This document shows, piece after piece, positions 14,701-27,788 of a DNA stretch of 64,000 nucleotides; positions within the stretch are counted from its first letter, which is position 1, and the number at the start of each line of letters is the position of its first letter. The translations under genes were made by a program, and so were the position numbers. Source of the DNA: Rostratula benghalensis (lineage: Eukaryota; Chordata; Aves; Charadriiformes; Rostratulidae); assembly GCA_013399305.1 (NCBI GenBank), contig VXAI01000384.1:310001-374000 (forward strand), given 5' to 3'. Below the pieces are notes generated by a model. The model worked only from the letters and a program-made list of their open reading frames with translations. It ran no database searches and was not told the origin of the DNA.

Positions 14701-16254
14701 TTCCTAACAGAAATCCATTTAAGAGAGATGTACTCTACTAGCAAATTGCTAAGTGGCACTGACACTCAAACAATACAAAGGAAAAGTATTTACTTCATGC
14801 TCTACAAGCATCTACAAAATTATCTGTCATTTTCCCAGGACTTTTTTTTGTTTTGTGGTAGTAAACAGATAACTTTCCTGCCACAAAGGAGGAGATCTTC
14901 CATTTATAAGCACTGCTACAAATACCACAATCTACTTGCACTGACGTTTCCATATCCTGATTTTCAAAAGAGGCCCTAGAAGTTACCTCAAAGTAATGTT
15001 AGCACACACTAAATGAGAAAAATGACAACTTGAGCTTTGAGAGGATATTCTCTAACTGTAAGATACTAATCCTTCTGTGAACCACACAATCCTCCAGATA
15101 ATTCCCACTGCATTGGCATGAGCAGAAAGTCATGCAAACCTACTTTCTCCAATAATAATCAGCTACATAAACTGACAGAATCATCAAGACTTATTCCAAG
15201 TCGAAGAACAAGAACACTCTGAACCCTATCTTTGTAAGAAAGTATTTTGAGTTTAAATCTCAATTGCCCAATGCATTGCATGCCTTAAAGTAAGGGAAAA
15301 ATCCTATCACAAAGAAAGCAAAAACTGTTGAAAACCTACTTTTCAGAAAGTACATCAACCTTCCCCTCTTCATACATCATTACTCCTGTTCAGATAATAC
15401 TTAAGTTGTATACATCATTTTAGCCAGTGACCTGTATTACGCAGCATTAGCTGCTCTAACAATACTTAGTAGGAAAAGGCATTAAGTAATTTACTGTGTA
15501 AATGGTAAGCCACAAAAAAACCAACCAAACAAAACAAACTAAAAACAAAAGACAAAAGGAACACAGCAATTTACTGGTCATGTTTCAGTACAGACTTAGC
15601 AAACAAAACAAAAATAATAAGATTTTTAATTATTTAAACAGACATTTTGGCATTTCAAACAAATGGGGAATTATCAGGGGTTCACTTTGTGAAGCATTTT
15701 GCTGAGAGATAAAGACTGGCACACACACAAACTGCAAATGGAGACAAACATTTTTACCTTTAAATTATTTTCAACGGTCATAGTCCCTAAAGGCAAACCT
15801 GTTCTAGCCCTCTGCAATCTTAATCCTGTCATAGTTGATTTCCACATGAATTCTTGCAGAAACTAACAAGAACTTCATATAGAAAGATTTTTTTTTTTAA
15901 GTTGCAACAGCAGAAGAGCCATTAATATATGAACTTAAACTCAGAAACATTTGTAAATCACCTTCTGAGAGAAAACACAACCATTATGAAGACAATAAGT
16001 TTTTCTTCAAAAAGTTTGGACCTGGTATGGATTAGGATATGTTTTAAACTGGAGTTTAATTCTCTCCTGAACAGGAAGCCTTGAAAAAATTCTACACATT
16101 CAAAGGCTTAAGAGCACTGCTGTGCCAGTTCTGTTCTTGCAACTGCTCTGAAAGTCCAATTGTGATTACTAACAAAGGAAATATTTGACAAGCTTTTGTA
16201 AAACCTGAGTTTTCTTTAAATAGATAAAAATACAATAATTTTCAGAGGAGTCCA

Positions 16255-16275
16255 NNNNNNNNNNNNNNNNNNNNN
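16255..16275. other. Assembly gap (21 N)
   Basis: A run of 21 N inside the intron, flanked by ordinary AT-rich DNA. The length may be nominal. Confidence 0.99.
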
Positions 16276-19200
16276 TTTTACAAATAGCTGTATCTAGCTT
16301 TCTTAGTATTTATGTGACTCTTCACTACTACGGTATAAAGTCCAGTACATCATTCATTAAAAGGGGAGGGTGGCCAATTCTCATTTCCATACACAAAAAA
16401 ATGTACTATTGTTTCAGTTCAATAAAAATTAATGTTTACAACAATTAATAGACATTTAATTAAACAAGGTTAGATCAAGAAATTATACCAAGATTAAAAA
16501 ATGAAAAGTTAAAAAAATCCAGATGGAATAACCATATTTCACTGCTAAGTAATTTATTCCATACAGACAAAAGCTACTCTCTCATAGAATGGCAGATTAT
16601 CTTCAATTGTAATAGATTAAAGCATACCTGAAGTCTCAAATATAACTTTAATTTCACTGATTTCAAGTTAAGGGAGAAAAAAAAAAATAACCTTTCAGCA
16701 ATAGTCCTCCTAAGATACAATTTCTATTGCAGTAAATAAAATCCCTCAATCTGTATCAGTTACCCTTTCTAAGTTTGTGGCTCTAAATATAGCATCACAT
16801 TTTACCCAGACTATCCCTCATTATGTCAAACTCAGTTTAAAGAGTTGCTTAGCAGGTTTGGGGTTTGTTGCAGGGTTGGGTTTTTTTCCACTAAAAAAAA
16901 ATAGCAACCTCAATTTTATGTCCCTAACCACATTTCACTAAAGACTGTGTTCAGAAATCTTGTTCATTAGGTTAACTGTTCAAGTGCATCTGCTTTAAAT
17001 AATCAGCTCCAGAGAGCATGGAAAATAAGGCATCTTCTGCATTTTCAGCCCATTAAGGTCATGGAAATTCAAAATATAACTCCATTCTTTGTTGCCCTCT
17101 CTGCTCCACCCTGTTCCAAAAGTGGGCCATAAAAAAACCAAGCCAAGATTTTGAAAGATGAGGGGTTTTAAGGTTATATATAGTAAACGTTCTGTTTTAT
17201 ATCCTGCAAAAAAAGAGAGCAGCACTTCATTGCTATCAGACAAGAAATAACCATCAACATCTCCGTCAAAAAAAGTATAATGGTGAAAATGAGGAGAGAT
17301 AACCTCAAGCCACAGGGTCTAAAGGCAATTGTCTCCAGCTGCTTAAACCGTCTATAAATAAATTGTCTACAGCAGCTTACAGCAAGGCATTTATCAGTTT
17401 TCACTCCCTGTCTCTATTGTTCTGATGTTTATGCACTACAGCTACTGGATAACTTCTCTTTTGTTGGTATTACTCACAAACTCTGACCTTGTGCTTTCAA
17501 GGTATTCCCCTTGTGCTTCGCAGCCTCCAAAATGTTTCTCTTTCAATCCTGAATCAATTAGGAGGTAGAGAGAGAGACACAGTGGAAATATCTATTTATG
17601 TACTCACTGTTCGCAGCTTGTCTTATTTACCAGAAACAGTTACTCACAACTAGCAGACACTACAGTCAAATAAAAAGCACATCAACAGAAAGTTCTATCC
17701 TCACATAACAGCAAGGTGCATACACACTACTTTTCACATTATCTGCCAAAAAACCCAAGTATCCTCCTTCCCACAGCTAGTGCATTGAAGTTACTTTAAA
17801 ACTTGCATCTCCACTTCCGAGCTCAGCAGACATTTGGAAAGAAGGTGACAAAGAGAACCGCTCATGTGTGTGACAGGGAAGAAACAGGTCAGACAAAGGA
17901 AGAGGAAGGGCAGGATGTCTGAAGTAGAGTATGTTACATCAGAGGAGGAAGTGCAAAATAAGACTAGTTGATAAAAACATAAACAGAAAGTAAACCTAAC
18001 AGCTTCAGAGCTGGTTTTGAAATACAAGAAAACTAACCTACCCCATTTCAAAATTCACACTTGACTATGGAATTACATACTGTTAGTGGGCTTATCAATC
18101 TGCTCAGAAAATTCTGAATGTACGAATAAAGAAAAAAAAACTTAATAGACACTTACACAGCTCAATACAGGCAAAAAAAAATTCTATCAGTTTGAACTTG
18201 CATGAGATACTGCTGCATTTTAAAAAACTTTTTTTTTTTTTTCCTTTAAAGCAAGTCATTTTGGGATCGAAAAAGCTTTGAGAACTTTGTTAGTGCCTTG
18301 TAACATTTGCTCATGACCTTTTTTATTTTACACTTTTTGTTCAGAATAATATAAAAAAAAGATTAGGAGGTCTACCGGCCATAAGCTACCGTTTATTCCA
18401 TGTTGCATGGCACTTAAATATAAATACAGAGAACATTAAGTAGAAAATCTAGAACTTTAAACAGCTATCTCGTGCATGAAAGAACAGTTCACTATTTTTA
18501 CTTTTTTTTTTTCCTCAGCTTGAAGAGGTAGGAAAAAAAAATATCCATAAAAATATGGTGTATGTCTCCTGGTGTTTTGGGGCAGTGTTAATATTCTCAC
18601 TTCCTTACACAAAATTTAAAATTAAAAGTAGTTTCTGGCAGCTTAAATTAGATGACTGGCTTTTTCTTCTACTACTCATAATACCTGACAGCCATCTATG
18701 GTAGATGCTCATGAACCACTACAACATTCAGGGAGGAGACTATTCAGCTTGTCCGTTTGATGAGTCATTCAAGGTGACGCACAGAAAAATCTTCCATAAC
18801 TCAAGTTGTAACACATGTATTCCTCTTCACAAAAGCAACAGGGCTTAGCCATAAACCCGACACAGAAACACTCATCAAGGTCTCTGAACACAAAACATAA
18901 TCCTTCCCTTTGTGAAGGTGAAAGTTACAGCCCAAAAATGTCACTTCAGGCCTCAAGGAAAGTGACTAAATTAAAGCTTCTGTGGTTTTAAAGATTTTTC
19001 ACTACAGCTTTTGCTGTTGTGGATAATCAGGGCTGCGGGTGAATAATACTTCTATTAAGAACGCTGTTTTTCAGGTTTCAGATTTCACTTGCCCAGGTTA
19101 CCCACATTTGTATTCCTGTACGTAGACAACAAAGAAAAGTTTTCCAAGCTTTACACAGGAGATAACTGTTCAGAGACAACAGAATTATTGACACTTTACA

Positions 19201-19398
19201 TCACAGCCTAGAAAAGTTAGCTATTTTTGCAGTGCTTTCTTTTCTTTTATTATCAATTCTTAAACTCATCAGGACTCTTCTTTAACATCTTCTGTAACCC
19301 TCTCCATAAAATCCATTCTGCAAAGTATCTTCCTGTACTTATACAGTAATCCATGAAATGGAAATTCCCATGCAATAAAGTGATGGGACTTGCTAGGG

Positions 19399-19419
19399 AA
19401 AAAAAAAAAAAAAAAAAAA
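19399..19419. repeat. Poly-A tract, 21 bases
   Basis: A homopolymer of A on the plus strand. No recognisable retrocopy precedes it, so it is listed as a simple repeat only. Confidence 0.9.
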
Positions 19420-19829
19420 GCATGTTAAGCACACCCTTTGGGTCCCCTTTCCAGAAGAACCTGCTGTTTAAGTTTTACCCACAAACTTTCACTGCTTAAT
19501 GCTGTTCAGCGTTCCCTCAAATGGAAGTCATGCCACAGTGATTCTCCCAGCCACCGTTACTGGATTTACTCATGATCTGAGGCAGTGACCAAAGATGCAT
19601 ACAGTATCCAGTACACCAAGGAGTAACACAAACAATGGTTTCTGTTCCATCTTCCACTCCTTTCCTGAGCACTTCTGCCTCTGTTTCCATTTTTCACAGC
19701 TACAGAGCACAGAGCTTATGCTTTCAAAGTGTGACCCACAGTAACAACAAAATTTCTCCCAAAGCATCACAAATAATGAAGACTCTGTTATGGCAGCCAT
19801 ATAAGTACAGCTGTTTTAATTCTCTTCTG

Positions 19830-20500
19830 CAGTAGAGATTACTTTGCATTTATCAATGGTGAATCCCAGCAGCTACTTACTGCCCAGTTTATCTGTATTT
19901 TGAAATTTTTCGTGAATGTCTCACAATTAATTTTGGATTGTATTCCTAGCTATTCAGCACATTTTGTTCCTTTATCTAGGACATGTATGAATTTGCTGAG
20001 GGCATATATCCTTGAAGATTCCACTGGAAAGACATCTGTGGAAATTGATCGTTTAGTCTTACCCTTTCCTCATCTTCTAGCCAGTTATTAATACAACAGG
20101 AGGCGGTTCCTCTTAATCCACAACAGCTGACTTCCTTTAAAAGCCTTTGGCAGGAGGTCTTGTCAAATGCTTTTTATAAATCGAAGTGCATTACACTGGC
20201 CATGTACTTGTTCTCCCCTCAAAGGATTCTAACCGCTTTGTAAAGCGCAACTTCTAGCTAAAAAAAACCACCCCACCACAATGTCTTTACTGTATTTATG
20301 TGTTTACAGAATTCTTATGACACTTTACTTCCTTGAAATTCACAGTTCCTCTTGTCCATACCTGCAAACTCTTCAGTCTGAGAATTTTTCCATAGTCCTC
20401 CACAGCGAACACTTCTACAAAGAACTCCGCTGGCTGCAGTAGCAGCACCTTTCTTGAGAACTCCCTGATGTGCCAGCCACTTAATGGACTACAGTCTTCC
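19830..20500 (-). mobile_element. Ancient CR1-clade LINE relic (reverse-transcriptase region)
   Basis: Translation of the minus strand gives three CR1-type landmarks in the correct order. A pre-RT motif AEFFVEVFAVED lies at 20,430-20,395 (family NEFFASVFT). Next come NKYM, MHFDL, a stop and KAFDK at about 20,215-20,156 (family LDFxKAFDK). The third is INNWLEDEERVRLNDQF at about 20,091-20,041 (family WLxxRxQRV). In-frame stops show it is dead. The spacing between the first two motifs is shorter than usual, so part has been deleted. The DNA also resembles the old amniote CR1 copies common in turtle and crocodile genomes more than the recent avian CR1 fragments elsewhere in the window. Confidence 0.85.
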
Positions 20501-23500
20501 TTGCATGCTTCCCACTCCCAGTGATAAGGGTATTGTCTTAAGGCTTTAAGTTTGCCACTCTCTTCCTCCTATTTTGTTAGATGAGAGTTCTACTCATTGA
20601 AGGATTATTATCACATCGGCTTTCTTCATTCTATTTATCTAGTAGATACTTTTTTTAAAAAAAAAAAACATTTTTTGTACATGTTATTTCCAAGTGTCCA
20701 ATTTGCTGTCTTTATCCGGTCTCCACAACACATGCAAGACTCACCTTCGCAGCTACACCTCTTCATTGCATCTTATTTCCCTTCTCTGAGTCTATGAACC
20801 TTGCTTACATTTTTGGGAAGGGGGAGGTAAGTCTTATGGAAAAAATCTGAGGCTATGTTTGTTCATACAGAAAGGCCACCTAACAGTACAACACAGGTAA
20901 TGCTTACAAGACAATTGCTGAGTAACATCTTGAGCCAGACCTCCTGCATTGCTTAAGGATAACACATCCTCTTTGCATGTTGAGGCAGATGACTGAAGAA
21001 CATCCTCATGTCTCTTCATCCCATTTGGTTGTGACATTTGTTCCTCCTCCTTCCTCTCGAGAGCAAAACAAAGTTGCCTACTATTACCATAACTTCTTCT
21101 TTATGGTTTCTCATGTCTTCTGGCATTTTACAAAATTGTTAGTACCCCTATTATGTGTTCAACAGCACATTAAATCTCTCCATTTCCTACAAAGCGTATT
21201 TCAATCCACATCAATTAACATATCTTACTTTACCCCATTCTCCTTAATCATATCACACCTTTCTACTAAAGCAACTAATCTGTAATCCAATTCCTTCACA
21301 TTTGCACCCAGATACTGCAGTGCCATTGATTATCTTCGTTCCATCGAGTTTCTCAAAATGCTTATAGCATCAGTATGCTCATTTAAAAATAGGTAATCCA
21401 GTCTACCTGTTTTAAAAGGCACACAACATTGATAAAAGCACACAAGACTGCACTTAATCACCTTGTCTATTTTTTATATGAACTATTTAAGAGAACTGAA
21501 TTTGCTGATATATTAAAATTCAGGAAAGATGCAATAAGGAAAAAAAAGAGGGACAAAAGATTTTTCCTTGGGCCTTCATCACCCAGTGAAATATTATCCA
21601 AAGTAAATTTTCATCTACAGCTTTCAGTTTTCTGCTTAACAGATTTATTACAATAGAGCTAGAACTCTCTTTATATTTTATTACAGCAGATTTTGACAAC
21701 AGATAGAATGCATCACCAATCCTGAACACTAAAAAGGAATCCTTGCTCATTTCACTGCCCCCTCCTGCACTTCCCAGTAATTCATCACTGAAAAACCATT
21801 CAACCCCTTTGCAAGTTCATGGAAGGTCTAACAGCTCAGCACACTTCTATTTCGCAATAGGTGTCTCAAACACCACCTTACCAGCTCCTTTGCAGCAAAA
21901 TGTTTTTCATTAACCACTTCAGTGTCTCCACTGGCATGCTATATCCAAGCACTCTCCAATACTACTCAGGTTTTTCCTGAGGATGCCTGAAATTTCTTAC
22001 CTGAGGCAATTCTGCACAATTCCACTCCTGCTAAAGATTTTTCTTTCAATTCCCTTTTTCTGTCCTCATTGCTTAATCCCTCTCAACTGCAAGCTGAGAC
22101 ACCTGCTTGCACTCTGGTCTGTCTTTTTAAGGTAGGTTTGAACTTTTGGGGTTCTTGAAATTACTAACACCACGGCATTGATATAAACTCTGTTTTAACA
22201 TAACAGTGTAGAGAGAACCAGGGATTAAAACAAAGCAGAAGAGAAATAATTAGCTACACTAACAGCAGGTGTTAGCAAATGCCTAAAGACAAGCAAGAAT
22301 ATGGTAAACAACAATCCTCACAGTCTCAAACCGATTTCAGCTCAGATACTCTCTGGATGGGATATGGTTTCTAAGTATTTGGATGTATGCTTCCATAAAA
22401 ATGTTAGCATACAATGAAATACTGGCATGCCATTTGTCATCCCATCAAATTGAACTACAGTGCAACCTTTCAATTCCGTTTGGCATTATTGATGTAGCTC
22501 ACTAGCTGTCAAAGTTTCTTGGTGCCTTTTGTTGCACGCTCTTGAAATGTCAAAGTTTTATAACCAGCAGCTACTCTGTCACTTCATCTGACTTTGTATA
22601 TGAAATAATGTAGTGGGCATCAGATCACTGAATTTGGCCTACTTGAAGGGTGAAAAATTTAAGTCACAGCTCCAACTAAGTAATACAATGTGGCAGCCTT
22701 TTATTAATAGCATGAAAGCAAGTAGAGCATGGAATAGCTTTCTTATTACAGTAATAATGACATATTAGATTACAGTATGTTCATTTTGTCAGATTATATA
22801 TCATCGTTTCTAGAAGGGCAGAGAATTCAAATCTTTGTCTAGCTTTTTAAGCATGGTAATTTTTTCCAAGAGCTTGGAGGCTTTGTGGTTGTTGTTTTAA
22901 GAACTATCATAAATAACAAACTACCTCTAATAAATATGCTGCTAAGCAGAATTAAATTGCTTAATCATAACTTTTTCATTTCTGTCTTATTTCAACTTTT
23001 TCCTGTGACTACAAGAGATATTTGAGTATTAAAAGGTTTAATAAGTAATCAAATAGCCTTCAACTTCAAGATTAGAAGAGTTTCATTGTTCTTGTGAAAC
23101 TGCATGTCTTTCATCCCTGGTCCTTTAGAAAAAATATTTTTGGCAAGCACAGGTGGTGCCATACGCACCTTGGTGTGCCCCAGTGTATAAAACCTGCACC
23201 TGAACCTGTGAAATCATGAACAGACACGAAAAAAAGTGAAGTCCAAATACCACTACCTAGCAGGTGAGCAAAGTCAGATCACTCACCAACTCCACATGGT
23301 GACTGTAGCAGTTAGGAAGCAGAGGGCTGTTCTCCCACCCATCACAGGCTCCTCTACTGTAGCTATTAAAATCGAAACAACAAATCAGATAAACCTCATC
23401 GCATGACTCAGCTAGGAGGTCTCTTAAGGAAATCTATAAACCCAAATATAGGCCCACTCCCTCCAATAAAAGCAGAGCTAAAAACACCAGCTTGAAATTG

Positions 23501-24579
23501 CTTTAATTTGCTTATTTAAATCAACTATTTGATTTTTGGGAAAATTAATTATTTTCTACATAAGCATTCACTGCCTTTTGCAGTTTCTTTTTCTGCCTAA
23601 AACTATAGTTGAGATGCTGAGACTAAGTGTTCAACACTTACAAAAATAAAATACTTTACCTTGTGCATTACCATACGGCCAAGCACAACAGGTATCATGC
23701 TACAGAGAACTGGGTGCAGTTTAAGGAAAGACAGACAAACCAGGAGGCTGTCCAAGGTCTTAGGTCTGCATCTCACAAGCATATCTTCTCATCCTGTCCT
23801 TTAGTCAACATAACTTGGTTTTGTTTTGTTGTTCTAATCATGTGCTAGTGATCGGCATGAATATGAACAAAGCTATGAAGAAGGCAAAGTGCCAGGCAAA
23901 CATTCAAAGGATATTTAAGAAAAAAAGTGCACGTAGAGTACTATGTCCATTAAGTAGGACATCAAACCTGAGTAATCTAAGTTATTTGAAGTAAATAATC
24001 ATTAATGGTAGCACTTTAGGTTTCACTCCTTGCCCAGTGCTACTCAGCTACACTACAAAAGTCAGTTTCTTCCAAGGGCAGATATGATTTGTTATCTCTT
24101 ACTATACAAATTTTTAAAACAATACTATAGGATTTTTGTCAAAGTCACAATTACCAACAGCTCTCTCCGCAACAGTGAGATAAAATCCTCAAGATTACAA
24201 AAGACATTTGGGAAGGGACTTTCAGCCAACAGCACCCTCAGAATAAAGGCCAACTTGGCTGATGTTAATTTATCTCCTTAAGTAACATCTCAAACTCAGT
24301 ACAGAAATTCTCAGTGAGGATGCAGTGTTCCCTTCAGAAGACTACTGTTAAATTTTAACATTTTATAAAAGTGTTATTTCCTAGGACTACATGCATATAC
24401 TCAACTGGACATAGCTTTAAAACAAGTAATTATGGAATCAGAGTTTTATCGAGCCATGATAAAAGCCATGCAGAGGCAGGATTCTGGCTGTGACTAGTTA
24501 TTTTACAAGAACAACAGTTTAACAGATGTTGTATAGAATTATACTTCCTTTCTTTGCCTTAGTGAGGGGGTTGAATCCA
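20501..24579. other. Intronic sequence, T-rich on the plus strand to about 22.1 kb
   Basis: Immediately beyond the ancient LINE relic the plus strand stays T/C-rich to about 22,140. This may be the decayed 5' part of the same element, but no endonuclease motif could be read. Beyond 22.2 kb nothing is recognised. Confidence 0.35.
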
Positions 24580-25330
24580 GCAACTCAATAGCAGGGAGGC
24601 TGCTGCAGCTCCAAGTCCCCAGGTTCAACCAGGAGCAACACTCGGCACTCCCTGCTGGCACACACATAACACCTGTACACACTTACATACCGCACTCAGG
24701 GAGATCATCACACTGAGCACTTGAACACACACACACAGAGGCAGCACCACAGCCACATACTGCTCCCCTTTCCAGTTTGAGCAGGATGGATGTCCATTAG
24801 TGAGGATCTATCTACATATATGTACAACAAGGATCCCTCCAGCAGTCGATCTTAATGGCCCTCCCCTGGATCGCAGTCTCTCTAGTTGTTGCCATCTGGA
24901 TATAAGAGCCCTCAAGACTGTAGTCGTGCTCTAGTTACTATGAGCAGTAACTCACAGTAACTTGTTACTCTGCAACTAGTAACTCATAGCAGTTAACTAG
25001 TCTGTCTCTCATGTGCCTGCACACACAGCTGGCTGGAGCCCCTCTATTCTCCCACAGTCCTCCCCCTAGAGACAAACACACACATGTAGATCTCACTCCT
25101 AGAGACCCTCAGACCTCACTGACTCTCTAGCAGCTAGTGGGGCTCCTCAATCCCACCAAGAGCAAGCTTCTCCCATGGTCTCACCCACAGAGACAGACAA
25201 ACAGCTGTCTTCCAAGGCTTGATCTTTGCTAGTGCTCACACACTCACTGGCACATCCATACTCTGCAGCTACTGGCAGCACACACTCAAGACACCCCAGT
25301 GACCCAAGGTCCTGCTCCAGTTGCTGACAC
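24580..25330 (-). repeat. Unclassified GC-richer block, possible LTR-like repeat
   Basis: The block stands out from AT-rich flanks by moderate GC, many CACACA/GAGACA words on the plus strand (GTGTGT on the minus), and a nested inverted repeat at 24,931-25,000. The minus strand has the look of an avian LTR (GT-rich, few ORFs), but I could not place the ends, a target-site duplication or a family. Only a repeat-library search would settle this. Confidence 0.3.
24931..25000. repeat. Nested imperfect palindrome (cruciform-capable)
   Basis: The outer arms pair CTAGTTA/TATGAG at the left (24,931-24,944) with CTCATA and TTAACTAG at the right (24,983-25,000). Near the centre AGTAAC and GTTACT (24,956-24,969) pair around TT. 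The unit AGTAAC/GTTACT recurs several times within 70 bases. It could be a decayed palindromic end or a locally expanded hairpin. Confidence 0.6.
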
Positions 25331-27750
25331 TTATGTCCTCTCACTGCAGCATCTACAGTGGATGAAGAAAGGATGCTTCACAGACAGTATCGCTGCTGGA
25401 AAACACAGAAAGGGAAGGCTGTTCCATAAGACATTAGAAAGCTGTACCAGCAATGGAAAGACTGAAGTTACTTATCCACAATGCAGAATAGTAGCATACA
25501 GGATGCACTGCAACTTAAAAGCTTCCAACATGCACAAACAAGGAATAGAGGTTACATTAGAGGCACATCCTGAAATATCTCTACAGTAAAAGGTTGGGGT
25601 TTTTTCCTTGTTAATGCATTGAAGTAGGGTAACATCGATACATACCATTAGAATACAATTTATTCTCCAAGATTAAGCCACATTTTTTTTTGAAGACTGC
25701 AATAGTGAATAGAGGGCAGTAACTGGTAATAAAATGAACAAAGTTTAATTTTAAGTTCAAACAATTTACTTAACCATACTTGAGTGGATTTACGTTTTAC
25801 TAAATAGCATGGTAGTATGCAATACCATCAGAGTCAGAAAACACAAAGAGGAGGAAAACTTAAATTGATTTCAGAAAACATTTTATTCCTTATGCAGGCA
25901 ACACCTTTCTCCTCCTCCATTTATTTCCACCTCTACTGCAGCAGTATCAGACCAAGAGTCACATTACTCTCGGTCAATGTTATAAATACGGCACTGTAGG
26001 AAAGAGTTGTTGCTATCCAAGCAATTACCTCTACTGATTAGGCTTTTATCAATATCTCTGTAGTAGCAGATGAGTCTAATGTTAGCACTGCAGTACATAC
26101 TAATATTGCTAATCAAGAGAACAAAACATACTTTACAGTGTATTCATCAGGGAGATATCTTTCAAACAATCTGTGCTGCAATAGAAGCTTTCAGGGACTT
26201 CAGGAAAAACAGCCAGAAAAACACTACTTCTCTTAGTTTCTTACACTTCTAGACTGCTTATACCTTCCAGATTCCTACATAGAAAGAGTTCTTTTCATGC
26301 AGGGAACTGCATTTTTCAGTGAGTGTCCTAACAAACTGTGGAACCAGGCCTAAGCATTCTCTTGGGTTTAAATTTACACTTAAACTGATTAACACTGAGA
26401 AGTGTTTGATTCGTCAAACTTTTGAAATAGCTGAAGTATGAAATTAAAGTGCCAGTGCACAACATGATATGCTCTGAGTGTTTTATATCACTTTTAAAGT
26501 TTCACTCACTCCTTGCTTCCTCCACACCTAACTGCAGCTCTTGCCTTGCCTACCACTTTTCCATTAGAATTGGTTTTGTTATATCAGAATTGGAAAAGTG
26601 CATGACCTACAGCCACAGACCACTGTAAACATGGAGAGAGTTCAGGAACCACACAAAAGTCCACATGCACCTGTAACTAATCAACCAAAAATACACAGGA
26701 GTGTTAAGATCTTCAAGAAAAGCATTGGCTCAATGGTCAACCTGTTTCTAAGCTTGTCTTTCTACTGAAAGTACTGCTTTGCTGATTATTAAACATTTGG
26801 GTAGAACGTGCTTCATCACCCTTTCTCCAGGATATTTTTTAATCAGAAAGTTAAGCTAGTAGTTTTCCCTTTTCTCCTTCTTCCAAGGAGTTAAACATGG
26901 CATAAACACTGAAATAAAGTGTTTCTTTCTTACATCAGTCTCCTTACAAAAAAAAGGAAAGCCTCCATTAAGAGAGGACTGTATTCTGAAGTTCCTCTTC
27001 ATGTAAACAAGAGTAGAGCTGCTGGAATTTTTTTTTCACTCAATACAAGAGAGTTTCGATACTCCATTCCCTACAAGAAACCCCATTTTAGTACTCCAAA
27101 GAATCACAAGTATACTCAAGGTTAAAAATCAGAACTACAAAGAGTGCAGGCCACTTCAGAGTTGAAGTGAGATCAATTCTGCTGCTAGCATGGGCTTTGA
27201 AGGCAGCCCTGGAACAGGAAAGCTCCAACGTAAGATACATGATTTTCTTCCAACCTGGAGGAAATAAGAAGCCTTCCCACAAAAGAGCAAACCAAGCAGA
27301 ATATGTTAAAAGAGCTTCTAGGAGGAGGTCTCAAAATGAGGACAGGAAAAGGCAGCAAAAATTTACAAACTTTTGCTTATAAAAGGCTCTTGAGTATGAA
27401 ACCCAGAAAGAAACAGGTTTCTCAGAAGGTCAGACAGAGGCAGGAAAATCCAAGTGTGAATTCAACCACACACGAGGCAGAAATCAGCTGTTTGTTTTGT
27501 TAAGCCATTTGCTTTCTCTGCAGTGGACATGGGAGGTAGCATGAAAAAAAAAGTAAACACAGAACATTCTTGCACAAAAGCACAAGAATTGGTGCATTCA
27601 AATAAGGGAAACTTGAAGGGCTACTCACTGAAGGAATATGAAGACTTGTAATGGTGATGCATCTATCTTTTGGTCACATTTCATTTCCTCCTCTGACCAT
27701 CTATGTCCTTGGTATCTACCACACACAGTTTGTTTCCATAAAATAGTTTT

Positions 27751-27788
27751 GTATATATACATATGTATACACAAATATACACACACAG
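27751..27788. repeat. TA/CA simple repeat with a 14-bp palindrome
   Basis: A short alternating TA run passes into CA. It includes the perfect palindrome TATACATATGTATA at 27,756-27,769. Probably a microsatellite-type sequence. Confidence 0.7.

Larger units (their letters stand above)
11718..19829. other. Intronic sequence without recognised genes
   Basis: AT-rich, contains the 21-N gap and several A/T homopolymers. No repeat family or exon is recognised. Confidence 0.6.
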
